Positions 44,205 to 56,010 are shown, numbered from the stretch's first letter. The stretch is DNA of 64,000 bases from Chelonoidis abingdonii (GCF_003597395.2 NC_133774.1:36705855-36769854); one strand, 5' to 3'. A program made the numbers and translations. The notes: generated by a model not told the origin, from the sequence alone.

Positions 44205-45452
44205 TATATGTAAGCAGAGTCAGGATGAGCTGTACCCTGACATCTGGTGGTGAATTATGGGAAGTGTGGAAAGAATGTCCGGAATGTGAAATCTCAAATA
44301 TTTGCATGGCACGCCTACCCCATCCCAGACTTGCCGAGCTGTGGACTGCTTTGTGGACAGAAATGACTCAACCTCAGTTGGTGGTACTTGCTAGACAAGG
44401 GACATGGGTTCCAAAACCCAAATGAGAGAGAGAGTGGGGACAGGTATTTGTGCCTGGTGGTGCAGGCTCCTTGTGGAGCTAGAAGCAACAGTTGCACCTC
44501 CTCCTCTCTCCAACTGTGGAATGTCAGAGCTTGATTTTTATTCCCTTAAGACTCTAGATACAGGTTGCAGCTGAACTTCACTTTGGGCTAATGGTGCACT
44601 AGCATTGGGCTCCCCTACTATGTGCTGAAATCACAAAATAGCTGAAATTACAAAGATCTGAAATACTGAGCTGGGAGCACTGAGTATTGTGCTAACTAGT
44701 GGGGAGCCTGAAGCTATACCGTGGAAGAGCAGCTGGTGGAGTGGAGCAGGTTTGTGGGATGGCTGGAGCGGACCATGGACAGCTGGTGGAGCGGAGTGGC
44801 TGCAGAGCGGAGTAGCTATGGGGCGTGTGGAGCAGCCCACAGAACGAGCGGAGCCGAGCAGTTTGCAGGGACAACTGAGCGCTCACGAGGCAGCTGGTGG
44901 AGCGGAGCAGTTGTGAGGACGGCCGGAGGAGCGTGAGCGGCTGGTAAGCGGAGCAGTTCGTGAGGAAGCGGAAGCAGAACCCACGGAGAGGCAGGGCAGT
45001 TGGCCCTGGACTACGTAAGGTGCCCCTTTCACCCAGGCTGGGGGAGGGACCTCTATAGATAGACTCGAATTCTGGGGTGGCAATTGGCCAGAGACTTTTG
45101 GGTTTTGGACTTTGGAGTGATTGGACTTAAGACCCTAAAGAGAAAAAGGACATTGCCAAATGTACTGGGGGTGGTTATGGTTTGTGTATAACTCTGTTTG
45201 TGGTGTTTCTCCAATGGGATGCTGCATCGATCCTTCCTTTATTAAAAAGAATTCGCTACACTCAGACTCCGTGCTTGCGAGAGGGGAAGTATTGCCTCCT
45301 AGAGGTGCCCAGGAGGGTGTGGTATGTAAGTGTCCCAGGTCACTGGGTGGGGGCTCAAGCCGGTTATGCATGGTGTTATTGAAACGGAAGCCCTGGATAC
45401 TGAACCTAGCCCTTGTTGCTGCCAACTCAGAGGGGCAGAAGGGTTACATATA
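44205..45452 (+). mobile_element. Solo LTR with 4-bp duplication and internal tandem units
   Basis: The LTR (44209-45448) starts TGTAAGCAGAGTCAGGATGA and ends GGCAGAAGGGTTACA, flanked by TATA on both sides. Features inside: TTATTAAAAAGAATTCGCTA (polyadenylation region), CACTCAGACTCCGTGCTTGC, and at 44725-44960 imperfect units built on GCAGCTGGTGGAGCGGAG. The open frames in that part come from the repetition. Confidence 0.75.
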
Positions 45453-45454
45453 GA

Positions 45455-46075
45455 TATTACGTATTTTCATCTGGTGGACCAGATCAAATCTAAAGCCTGC
45501 ACTTTTAAAAAAGTGTAGTTATTGTTAGAAAAGTGACTTGACAAGAACAACATTATAGGGTTCCATATTTAACTTTAGTTTAGATCCTTTTTACTCAGTT
45601 TATTTGTCCAAACAGGACTTTTCAGCCAGTTTTGCAAGCTCAGCTTGAAATCTGAGAATCAAGCTAAATTCTCTCTCTATTACATAATCTGCAGTAATAA
45701 GCATTCTGCAATCAGAATTTAGCAAACAAACATTGGTGTTGATCATGCATAAAGCAGAATAAAATCCAACCCACTCTTTCAGGGCTGAATTGCCAGCAGC
45801 AGGGAAAACTTTGTTTGACAGTAGACAGATATGACTCAGACACGCTAGTACCACATACTGTGCAAGAAGGTTTCAATTTTCTGCTTACTAATCCACTTCT
45901 GAAATTTTCACTGTTGGTTTAAGACTGTCAGATAAATTTCATCCTTGGATGAATAAGTATGATCAAACTAAAATCTCCCAAGACTCAGTTTTGTATTGAG
46001 TATACCAAGGGAACCTTATCCCTAGCGGTAGTGTTATTGTAGCATGCCTCTCTCAGTCAGGATCAGGGTCTCATT
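45455..46075. other. Intergenic; one unexplained minus-strand frame
   Basis: The minus strand has an 84-codon frame at 45600-45854 with mixed, protein-like composition (VLACLSHICLLSNKVFPAAG near its start). It has no splice sites, neighbours or family resemblance that I can see, and may be a chance frame or an old retroelement scrap. Confidence 0.3.
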
Positions 46076-46076
46076 G

Positions 46077-46395
46077 TACTAGTTCAGGGGTCGGCAACCT
46101 TTCAGAAGCGGTGTGCTGAGTCTTCATTATTCACTCTAATTTAAGGTTTTGCGTGCCAGCAATACATTTTAACGTTTTTAGAAGGTCTCTTTCTATAACA
46201 TATAACTAAACTATAGTTGTATGTAAAGTAAATAAAGTTTTTTTAAAATGTTTAAGAAGCTTCATTTAAAATTGAATTAAAATGCAGAGCCCCCCAGACT
46301 GGTGGCCAGGACCCGGGCAGTCTGAGTGCAACTGAAAATCAGCTCGCATGGTGCCTTCGGCACCCGTGCCATAGGTTGCCTACCCCGTACTAGCT
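46077..46395. mobile_element. hAT MITE, sister copy of 31675-31956
   Basis: The element (46085-46387) starts CAGGGGTCGGCAACCTTTC and ends CATAGGTTGCCTACCCCG, having lost the T of the usual CCCCTG end. Flanks TACTAGTT and TACTAGCT give an 8-bp duplication with one change. Confidence 0.82.
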
Positions 46396-46599
46396 TCTGT
46401 ACAAACATATAGGAACACAGTCCCTGTCCCAGAGTTTGCAGTCTAAAAAGATGAAAGACAAAGGGTGGATGAGACGACGGGACAGGAATACAACATACAG
46501 ATCAGATGGTTAGGGCAATGTAAACGGATCCGCTCACAGCAGGCGCACCTCCTTGTGGCTAGGTCTGGGAATTAGCTTTTCGATTTTGTAGTTATCATA

Positions 46600-47340
46600 A
46601 TAGCCAAACTAGTAATAACCATACTAGCACTAAATTAGATTTGGTATGTGTGCCCAGCAGTGGTCCTTTTGTTGGATTCAATCTCAGGAAATTCAATCCT
46701 ATGGAAATTTTAAAAAAGGGTATCTCAGCATGTAGAAGTGATTTAATCAATGAAATTATATTTCTAATATGAGAATTAGTACCGACGGGGATTCTTTAGC
46801 ATTAACTTGGATCCCAGTGCATATCAGGGAATGAAATAGCGGACAAAGCAGCAAAAAAATCCTGTAAGAAATTGAAGGATTGACATAGAAATACCCTTGA
46901 GTAAACAGGAATTCAAAAGTCTACTGCAGAAAAATTTAAAAGAGGAACGGCAAAAAAATTTGGACTTAGGGAAAAAATAAGGAAAATTTTTTTGAATTGT
47001 GCCCTAGAATTGAGGATAATGCCATACTTCAGGACCTGGATAGTAAAAATTAATTGCCTTTGTTGAGAGTTCTAACTAGCCATTGTGGCTTAAACAAAAA
47101 TCTTTTTCAAATAAACACAAAGATGGACTATGTGCACTCTGTAAGGCGAAAGAAACAATGGGCCACTTTTCAAGCATTTATAAGGGCTTTCCTAAAGAAA
47201 AAGAAATTTTCTGAGAAACTGAAACATCTTAAGGTAACAAGTTACATCATGTTATTTAGTAAAAGTATCAGGGAAATAGGGTAGTCCTAGAAAGGCATTG
47301 TTACATTACCTGAAGGACACTGGGCCGAGTGACACTATAA
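46600..47340 (+). pseudogene. Non-LTR retrotransposon 3' part: RNase H and Cys/His tail
   Basis: The plus strand reads, across several frames, a 'W.P.HI...GNEIADKAAKKSCKK' series (46813 on), the C-terminal signature of the RNase H domain of I-superfamily LINEs. From 47054 it reads LLRVLTSHCGLNKNLFQI and then a decayed Cys/His stretch, KLKHLKVTSY and FSKSIREIG. This order (RNase H, then a terminal Cys/His motif) identifies the 3' end of a LINE. Stops and frameshifts are frequent. Confidence 0.65.
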
Positions 47341-47596
47341 ACTGCTAAGTAGTAAAGAATTACATTTGGTGGTGGCTATAGACTGTTCAATTAAATCTGC
47401 TTCACCACTTAAGAAAAAAAGGAAGAGAAAAAAGAGGAAGAGGCTGCAGGGAAGGAGCCTGCAGTCACTCTCTAAAGGGAAAGAGTTGTCAGGGACAAGG
47501 CAGAAGTCTGGTTTGGGGGAGTGTGTAGAGTGGTAAGCCCTGGGATCCTGCTTTGGACAAGAGTCTGGCGAGTGGCCGAGAGAAGTGGCTAGAGGG

Positions 47597-47710
47597 TAGG
47601 GTGACTAGATGTCCCATTTTTTAAAGGGACAGTTCCATATTTAAGTCCTCCTGCAGGTGTCCCAACTTTCTTAAAAATGGACAAATTATCTCATTTTCTG
47701 TCTCTCCCCC
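47597..47710 (+). repeat. Dispersed repeat, plus-strand copy of the 29990-30125 family
   Basis: Opens AGGGTGACTAGATGTCCCAT and continues with AAAGGGACAGTTCCATATTT, the usual second block of this family. Confidence 0.5.
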
Positions 47711-48138
47711 CATCAGTACTGATGGGTCCTGCTGTTGGCTGGATCCCTGCTCACCAGCTGCCTGCCCACCAGCAGTAGGCGGTGTGGGGGAAATCTAGTG
47801 GCTGATGATGGGGGTGGATGTGCGAGGCTGGTGGCAGAGTCCTTTACGTGCTTCCCCTCTCAACGTCCTTTTCCTGCTTTGCCCCTTCACCACCCTGCGC
47901 CCCACTGCTCCTCCGAGCCCTGCATGTGCCAAAGCCCTGCACAAGGCTGACACAAGGAAGCCTCTCTGCCCCTCAGTTAAGCTCTGGAGTGGTGGTGGGG
48001 AGGGAGCTATTTCCAGCCTGTTCCCACCCCAAACCTGCAGGCTCCACAGCAGCCCCCAGGGCAGGGGCTTAGCATCCTCTTAGCACGGGGCTGCTCCATT
48101 CTTTCAGCAAAGCCCCTGCCCAGGGGGTTGGTGTGGAG

Positions 48139-48436
48139 CCTGCAGGTAGGGCCGGCTCTAGGAACTGCAGGGCCCGATTTGAATAACCGGCGGTGGTCCG
48201 GATCTTCAGTGGCACAGGGCCCTTCCCTCGCTCTGGGTCTTCCATGGACCCCCTGCCGCTGAAATGCTGCTGAAGACCCGGAGCGAGTGAAGGACCCACC
48301 CGCTGCTGAAGTGCCACCGAAGACCTGGACTGCCGCTGGATGAGTAAAAAAAAATTAAAAAATTGAAGAGGCAGGGCCCTCTTAGGCGCAGGACCTGATT
48401 CCAAGGAATCGGCCTAAAGCCGGCCCTGCCTGCAGG
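48139..48436. mobile_element. hAT-type MITE with perfect 8-bp duplication CCTGCAGG
   Basis: The element (48147-48428) begins TAGGGCCGGCTCTAGG and its inverted right end is CAGGGCCGGCTTTAGG, so the first base has mutated C to T. CCTGCAGG is present at 48139-48146 and at 48429-48436. The interior has inverse-related blocks around GACCCGGAGCGAG and CTCGCTCTGGGTC. Confidence 0.88.
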
Positions 48437-48469
48437 TTCGGGGGACAGGTGTTGTAACAAATTCACTGC

Positions 48470-50230
48470 ATGCAATTCGTAGTGCCTGGGCTTGTATTAA
48501 ATATTTTTAAGTTCTGATTTTGATGACCCAAAAGCTTGGTAGCCATAATCTGTTCTGATTAAGGCTCTGTGTACCTTCAGTAAGGTTTGCTTAGCCACCC
48601 CTTAATTAGTCCCAGCAAGACTTCTAAGTAAATTTACAGTAAGAATTAATTTATCTTTAACAGTCTACATGATCTTTCCCAAGTGATTTATCAATATTGC
48701 CCCAGGAATTTAAGTCTTTAACTATATCTATTTGTTCTCCCTACAGATAGAGTTTATATTCCTTTGTAGCTTCCATTTTTGTAAAGATCAGTTCTTTGGT
48801 TCTAGCAATGGAAAACTTGAAACCCCATGCAATTCCCCAATCAGACATCTCTCATAATACTTTATTGGTTCTCTTCTGTCATTTTAGCATTCCTGCTTCT
48901 AACCAACAGAGCATGATCATGTGTGAATTGAGTGACGCCTACTCCAGCACATATTCATTTTGGGAGATCACTTATCATAATATTAAGTAAGGTTAGGCTG
49001 ATAAAAATGGTTCACCACAGGGAAGTGTTAATATTATAGACAGCCAACATGATTTCCCCAACTCTGAAGTGCATGGCCTGTTACTCAAAAAGTCTCTAAT
49101 CCACTCATTGTAAGGCTCAGCCACTCTCAGTCTGTGCCTGCAGAGTTGCCAGGAAACAAACACGTTCACACTGCCACACAGTAGCAACTTGTGCTCCCTT
49201 ACACATGACCCCCTGGGGGCAAAGATCACAAGTAGTCCTGATTCAAGGAGTTTGTCAGACTGCAGCATCATGGTCCCCGATTGGCTCCCCACTCTGTGTA
49301 AACCCAAAGGCTTTCCAGGAAGTATCCAGAAAACAGTGTGGATTGCTAGCTAGTTGCCATGACCACCTGGCATTCTCTGTCCCTGAACTCCTGGTATTGA
49401 CCTCATATCTGACTTGACCATGACCCCTGCTTGAAACCAGACCATCTACATGGACCCTGTACTTAGTATTGAATCTCAGTTTGATCTCTGATCTACCTCT
49501 GGCTCTGTCCTTTGGCCTTACTATTGACCCTGATACTGACTCTGAACTCTGGCAGTTGCTCCCACCTACCAAGCTCCTGCCACTAGTTCCACCTATCTTT
49601 GGCCAGAGTCCTGAAATGCATACATTCCTCCCCTTATCCCTAATGCACCTACTTTGTAAAACAAGCCTTCCCTCCAGAGCATGCCATATGCTTTTTTAAT
49701 AGCTAGTAAGACAGTTATCATGAAACCTTGGTGCATCATACTTTTTTGTAGTTCAGTGTCTATTTTAACAATGATCAGTGGTTCATTTTCCTCTTCTAAA
49801 ACCAGTCTTCACCTTGTCTATACTGCCATTGTTTCCAAATAGGCAACCAATCTTTCATTCACCATTTCCCTCATAATTTTATCCTGAGAAGACAAAAGAG
49901 CAATAGATTGATAAGCATACACTTGTGTGGGTCAATTTCCAGGTTTGCATATTCTGACACTTCCAGTATCACTCCTTTTTCCCCATATAGTATTATATAG
50001 TTCTGAAAGAACCCTCAAACTGCTTTCAGAGAGAGATTTAAAGGTTATGTTGCATATGTTATCTTTACCTGGGGATATCTTCTTTCTCCTATCAACAGCC
50101 TTTTCAAGTTCCTGCATGCTAAACCATTCATTCAGCATAGTATATTCATATTTACCCCACTTACATAAGAGTTTATATTGCTGCTCAAAGACTTGTCTTT
50201 TAACCTGAAAGAAAACAGCACCTTGCTTTA
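48470..50230 (-). pseudogene. Non-LTR retrotransposon reverse transcriptase, disrupted
   Basis: Read leftward on the minus strand: WFSMQELEKAVDRRKKISPG and LSELYNTIWGK (about 49990-50170), MREMVNERLVAYLETM (about 49840), AIKKAYGMLWREG (about 49690, corresponding to a LEKAYD-type first catalytic motif whose aspartate is not preserved), then after an unrelated insert NEWIRDFLSNRP (about 49090), WGIAWGFKFS..RTKE (about 48800) and LNSWGNIDKSLGKDHVDC and QAQALRIAC (about 48480-48690). This is the fingers-palm-thumb order of an I-type LINE reverse transcriptase. The YxDD box is lost in the decayed part. Endonuclease is not found. Confidence 0.65.
49110..49605. repeat. Insert within the reverse transcriptase relic
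   Basis: The segment interrupts the reverse transcriptase reading. It consists of loosely repeated CTCTGAC, CTTGACC and CCTGACT blocks, a composition seen in some turtle LTR-like repeats. Borders are approximate and the class is not identified. Confidence 0.4.
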
Positions 50231-50239
50231 CATCATTAC

Positions 50240-50413
50240 TTGGCCTCCTCCTACTCTCACTTCCTGGCTTTATAATCCTATCCCTGCTCCTCCTCATTTG
50301 CAATTAGTGTTTACCAATCCCTGGCTCTCCTCCAGCTGCACCATGCAAGGTTAATTGGCCCCTTCTGGCCCACATTAATCTGCTCACAGCTTGTGTGAGG
50401 TGAAAACCCCATC
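50240..50413 (+). mobile_element. LTR 3' end relic, family of 35052-37492
   Basis: GGCTTTATAATCCTATCCCTG followed by GGTTAATTGGCCCCTTC, TTAATCTGCTCAC and CCCCATCCCAAG parallels the last 180 bases of the solo LTR at 37.3-37.5 kb. Confidence 0.5.
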
Positions 50414-51226
50414 CCAAGTGATCACAGACTAACACACCGTATAAGTGCCCTGCTTCTTTTTTTTCCTATTTATATATTTGTTTTATTTGTATTAGAGACT
50501 TTTATTTTTGTTTGTTTTGGGGGGTACTCAGGATTGAGGCAGGGGAGAAAGAGGTGAGAGAGAAACTGAGGGGAATGAAAACAAAGAGGCGGAAGAGAGT
50601 GTGGAGAAGCATCGTGTACAGGGAGATGGAGGTTGAGCCTCTGAAAGGCTGTTTTGGTAGCAGATGGGGTAGATGATGGAGACCAAACAATAGCAGAGTG
50701 ACGGATGTGAAAAAATTCCAGAATCTAAGTTTCAGAGTTTCAGAGATGAGTTAATCATGATTTCCAGGGGCTGCAAAAGCTCCCCCTGGCTACACCTCCC
50801 AATCCATGTCTAACTGTCAGCCAGAATTTGCCCTAAATGGATCAAACAGCACACTGCTTGAATCATAATCGTATTATACAATTGTATTTGACTTTTAAGC
50901 TGATTTAGAGGGGAATTCATTCACCAGTGCCAGTCTGTGCAACAAGAAACATGAGTTTCCCTCTAAACTGTTCTTTTATGTGCTGTCCTCAGCAAGATGA
51001 ATAAATGTTTCAGTAACAGACATATGTAAAGATTTACTGTCACTCCCTAATTGCTTGATGCATTACATACACTAAGACTGAAGCATAAAATATTTAGCAG
51101 TTTAGACCTTATCACTAACATGTTTCATTTACTGAAAATTTCTTATAAAGTCTGGAGGTTCTCTATTAAGTTCCTGTTCACTGAGTAGAGATGCTGCATA
51201 CCACGTGTGTTTCAAAATATAAGAAC

Positions 51227-52516
51227 GTTATTGTGATGTTGCGCTCCATAATGTTTTATGTAAATATGCTTATGAGTGTAAATATGATATAACTGGAATA
51301 TGCTTTATGCAAAAGATCTCTTGTAAGGTATCTTTACAAAGCTTATAATCTACTGAGTGTGGTCATCCTATTTGTATGTATGTATGTATCACTTGTATCT
51401 GAAGCTAGAAATGCAAAGTACAACTCTGAGGTCCTACTATAATTATGTGAAGTCTGGGCCACTGTTGGTGGTTTAGAATCTTGATGGTGCTCATTGACTA
51501 GGAGAATTGGTTGCAAATGGCTCTGTTTACTTGCAAGCCTTCCTGTGTTCTTGTAAGATAGCCCAGGAAGAATGGTCTTAATCTTGGTGTTTTTTCATTT
51601 ATAAGGGGAGGTGGGGATCCAGAGAGATAAAAGTTTGCTGCCTTGTGCCAAAGCTATAAAAGGGGGTGGAAGAGACCAAAGGGGGTCCCAGTCATGAGAA
51701 AGCCCCTGCTTTTCAGCTGAGATGCCTGCTGAAACTAACAGGGACTGTCCTAGGGAAAGGATTGGGCCCAGACTAGGAAGGAGTTTAGTCTGTGTAAGAA
51801 GCTTATTGGAATATCTGAGGGTGAGATTTACCTGTAAACAGTTTCTTAATGTATTAGGCTTAGACTTGAATGTTTTCATAGAATATCAGGGCTGGAAGGG
51901 ACCTCAGGAAGTCATCTAGTCTAACCCCCCGCTCAAAGCAGGACCAATCCCCAGATAGATTTTTACCACAGATCTCTAAATTGGCCCCTCAAGGATTGAA
52001 CTCACAATCCTAGGTTTAGCAGGCCAATGCTCAAACCACTGAGCTATTCCTTTTATTTTATTTTGCTTGGTAACTTACTTTGCTCTGTCTGTTATTACTT
52101 GAAACCACTTAAATTCTACTTTTTATACTTACTAAAATCACTTTTGTTTATTATTGAACTCAGAGTAAGTGATTAATATCTGGGGGAGCAAACAGCTGTG
52201 CATATCTCTCCATCAGTGTTATAGAGGGTGGACAATTCATGAGTAAATAACAAATTTATTTGGGGTTTGGATCCCACTGGGAGCTGGGTGTCTGGGTGCT
52301 AGAGATAGAAAACCTGCTGAGCAGTTTTTAGATAAAGTCTGCAGCTTTGGGGGTGTGGACCAGACCTGGGTCTGTGTTGCAGCAGATTAGCGTATCTGGC
52401 TCAACAAGACAGGGTTCTGAAGTCCCAAGCTGGTAGGGAAAATGGGCTCCAAGGTAATTCCAACTCCTCAGGTGACATCTCAAGGGGGTCTCTGTGACTG
52501 AACCCATCACAATTAT
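51227..52516 (+). mobile_element. Solo LTR, copy 2, with a SINE inside
   Basis: The LTR (51232-52511) begins TGTGATGTTGCGCTCCATAA and ends AACCCATCACA; flanks GTTAT and ATTAT give a 5-bp duplication with one change. Collinear with 42175-43359 through TTATTTTATTTTGCTTGG, GAGCAAACAGCTGTGCATA and GACCAGACCTGGGTCTG. The SINE at 51877-52050 interrupts it. Confidence 0.75.
51877..52050 (-). mobile_element. tRNA-derived SINE with CR1-like tail
   Basis: On the minus strand it starts GGAATAGCTCAGTGGTTTG, with an A box (TAGCTCAGTGG, 52046-52036) and a B box (GAGTTCAATCC, 52003-51993) at normal spacing for RNA polymerase III. The body GGATTGGTCCTGCTTTGAGC leads into GACTTCCTGAGGTCCCTTCC and CTGATATTCTATG, a CR1-like 3' end, which implies mobilisation by CR1. 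The insertion point inside the LTR lies within a T-rich stretch. Confidence 0.85.
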
Positions 52517-54480
52517 TATATACTGGATGGCTTCTTTTAAATACCGTGGTTGGAAAATGTTAATCTACCTCCAGTCGCCAGAGGTGTCAGATGCTCACAG
52601 TTCTATTTACTTCACTAATAACCAATGATCATCTCTGAAAACTGGTCCATAACTACATGGGTCAATCTATCTGTGAGCTGCTGTTAATGGAATAGATTGA
52701 ACCAATGTTTTTAGATCTACAATTAGATAATGTCCTTACACTGGCATTGGTCCTTTTCAAAATTAAGCATGCACAATTACACACACATTTACTGTGATTG
52801 TGCATGCAAAATGAGTAGTTGAGCTCCCAAATAGCCAATTATGCATCTCTGCATATGTTCATGGAATTACCCACTTAGCACATACAACAGTGGTAACTAG
52901 AGTCACACACTAGGCACAGAGTTTCACACCTCTAATTTTGAACAGCAGCCCTGAATAAATGGAAGATTGTCCTCCCGTTTTGAAAATCTAGCCAACCATG
53001 CTTTTCTCCCAGAAAGATCTCTAAATGTTTCAGAAACTACTGTACAGCCCTCATCCCGCAGTCTATACCCTAGTGGTTCCCAATCTGTTTATTTTGGAGC
53101 CCTCCCTACCCCTTGGGATGGAGTGGCAGATGGCTGCCCTCACGTTTCCTCTTTATGTCCTTACATAGTTGCTGCCACATCTCCTTTTTCCTCGTTTCTT
53201 CTCTGTTTTAGTCTTTTTTCCCCTCTTTGTATATTTCTTCTTTTCTTTCTGCTCTTTTATATTTTTTTGATGACTTGTCCTCTACTCTCTGGGTGTCAGC
53301 TGTTTCCATCCAAAGCTGAACTGAATGCTAAGGAGCAGAGCTCCAGTGGGTGAGCTGCTGCCTGAGCCTGCAGGCCTGTACATACGTGTCACCGCAGACA
53401 GATATATTGGGGCCTGAATAGGAGCAGAGAGGAAAGGTAAGTGGCTTTCAGTAAACCACTTCCCTTATTATCTGCAGATGTATCAGCACATTTCCAGTGT
53501 TTGTATGAGATGACGGGGGGAACTGGTATCTGGGTTCTTGCAATTTCCTTACCTCTCGTGCTGACATGTTCTCCCCTGTGCCTCATGCCTCTCCTGTACT
53601 AGTCGAGTGTTTTCCCTGCCTTGAGAATGCTGACTTGCACAACAGGAGGTTTGCTTACACGAAGACAGCAGGATTAAGTGTGATTCTATGATTTTGCACT
53701 CCATCGATTTCCACCATCTCTGGCCTGAATGTGGCAATTATTTAACAATGTACAGCCATGTACAGTCACTCAGCACCTGGCAGGACTGGGCCCTTAACAC
53801 ATAATGACTTGTGACCAGCATAAAAATACTCTGTGAATGTTAGAGATCAGAATGACATCCAATACACTTGTAGCTGCGACATTCAACTTTGCACAAAACG
53901 TCAGTTAAATGACTGTGTACCTTACACGGAAGCTTTTCTGGTATCTGTTTCATACTCTAATTTCTTAACATGCAGGTGTTTTTCCATGCGGTAAGTACTC
54001 TATCTACTCACCATTTTGAACATGATTGTTTTTTCTATGCTGGAAAATGTACTGATGAATCTATATAAGCATTTCCTAGAAGAGACGAGGTCTTATAAAC
54101 TCAGCCAACAGAGAATATCACGCTGCCGTAATGAGCTATTTTAAACATTTGTTTTAATCAAAGTAACTGACAGGATGAAATTCAGCATCATGAAGATATC
54201 TAAACAAGAATGCAGCTGTGTCCTCAAGATACGCTGCCCTTTGGTGTTTTATAATTACTGCATCCTTATATAGTGTAAATACTTTTCTTTCTGTGTCTCT
54301 GCTGTATCTTTACAGATATCTGTGATTTACAGGGGTCATTGTGTAGCTGTTTGGGGCCATTTCAATACATTCAAAAATATCTGCATTCAAAAGTACAATT
54401 CTTTCAAAACTGCTACAGCATCTTCTGGTTCTTGATGCTGTTAGTGTTAAGGTAATAAATGAGAAGTTTTCTCTGCCAGG
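52517..54480. other. Intergenic, nothing recognised
   Basis: No repeat termini or protein-like frames. The 128-codon plus-strand frame at 52967 is rich in S, F and L from a pyrimidine-rich stretch and has no domain resemblance. Confidence 0.45.
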
Positions 54481-54484
54481 TAGG

Positions 54485-54560
54485 ATCTAATGCTAGTAGG
54501 GGAAATCTTTCCTGACCCCAGCAATGATCAGCTTAGGCCATGAAATATGATATTCGATAC
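54485..54560 (+). repeat. CR1-like 3' region fragment
   Basis: TAATGCTAGTAGGGGAAATC and CTGACCCCAGCAATGATCAG, repeated in modified form at 55948-56005 (TAATGCTGGTAGGGGAAATC, CTGACCACAACAGTGATCAG). Confidence 0.4.
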
Positions 54561-55860
54561 TCTTTGATACCGCATGCCCATTTTTCAAAGGGACCACAAC
54601 CCAGCCTCTAGTTTGCACACACATCATTTCCCTGAGCCATTTTTGCACATTATTAATTGTACACACAAATGTTAAAATTTATATATACAAAACAACTTTG
54701 AGCTTGATTTCTGCATACAAGTAGGATTTTCTCCTTGCAAATGGATCATTTGTGTGCACAAAAATTGCTTCCCTGAGTAACTGTACACACAGAGTTGACC
54801 ATGTACAAATAGAAGCCTTATGAAAATTTAGCTCAGAAAGGCCTATGGTTTAATTAACATAGGGCTACATGTAGTTGCAGTCTGACAAAAGTAGGATGAA
54901 GAAATTTCACTTTAACAACAGACTTTTGGTTCTGGTTTCTTTAAAATCGAAAATTCTGTTGAATATAATATGGTTTTGCAGCTATTAAAAAGTGTGAGTT
55001 TTGAACAGCAGTGATGATAAGCCAGTGCCAATTCCTTTGTGAAAGGAATTTCAAGCAAAACGAGAATCTCGTGATCCAAAGACAGGATGCCACTACCTAC
55101 CTCATTTGTTTACCTGCTGCTTGAATGGAAAGGAAACACTTGCAGCAGATCCACTTCCTTTGCCGATGCTAAAAAAAGAATAAGTTGATAACAGCAAAGC
55201 AATTTTCTGACAAGGGCCACATTTGTCGTGTTTAAAAAAGAAACAAGCCCCAAACAACCAGATTACTGTATGGTATGGTGCAATAGTTAGCTTTGCAATT
55301 TCTGTTTTAGCAGTTTTAACAATCTTTGGATGAAGCAGGACTTTTAGATCAATTCTGAAGCAAAAAAATCACTGTTCACTTTATTTTAAAACTGTAGTAC
55401 ATTTTCTGGAATATTTTCCTAAACATTTCTTAGATTGAAGCCCATTCTGTTTCTTCTTTTAAAACACCTGTGGCCTCAGTCAGCTTCCATTTACAGTCAT
55501 AAAGTAACTACAAATGTGGGACCAACTCACTCTTGTGTGAAAAAAAACTTTGTTTATCCAATTGTTAATGAAATCTATTATTTTTATTAGGTGACTCTAT
55601 GCCTTCTTGGAGTAACTCCTGCTTAGCCTACTTAGATAAATAAATGTGTTATGCCTATTCCTTCTTATTGAATTGCAAAGTGCTGAGAACACAGCCTGAC
55701 ACACATGAACATATAGACAACTCCACACAAGAGACAGGGAAAGAAGGAGCTACTGGTGCTCTCCTGGGTTAAGATTAGGCAGAGCGATCTTTTATAATAA
55801 GTTTGTACAGTGTCTGATACATGGGCACTTGCACTGGTGCTACTGTAAAACAAATACAAT
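54561..55860. other. Intergenic, nothing recognised
   Basis: No supported feature. Confidence 0.4.
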
Positions 55861-55874
55861 AACAAGTGGATACT

Positions 55875-56010
55875 AATGCATATCTGCCTTTGTAAAGCGC
55901 TTTGAGATCTGCAGATGAAAGTATGATATAAATGCTAAGTACGCCTAATGCTGGTAGGGGAAATCCTCCTGACCACAACAGTGATCAGATTATGCCATGG
56001 AGCATGAGAT
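55875..56010 (+). repeat. Old repeat pair: MIR/L2-like end plus CR1-like fragment
   Basis: TTGTAAAGCGCTTTGAGATC is the frequent end of old amniote repeats and is followed by the second copy of the fragment described at 54485. Confidence 0.4.

Noticed and set aside
46600..50230. LINE arrangement as a twin-priming 5' inversion
   Set aside because: In that case the inverted 5' part would lie to the left of the plus-strand 3' part; here it lies to the right.
42175..52511. The two similar LTRs as both ends of one provirus
   Set aside because: Each has its own 5-bp flanking duplication, and the interval contains unrelated repeats and no retroelement genes.
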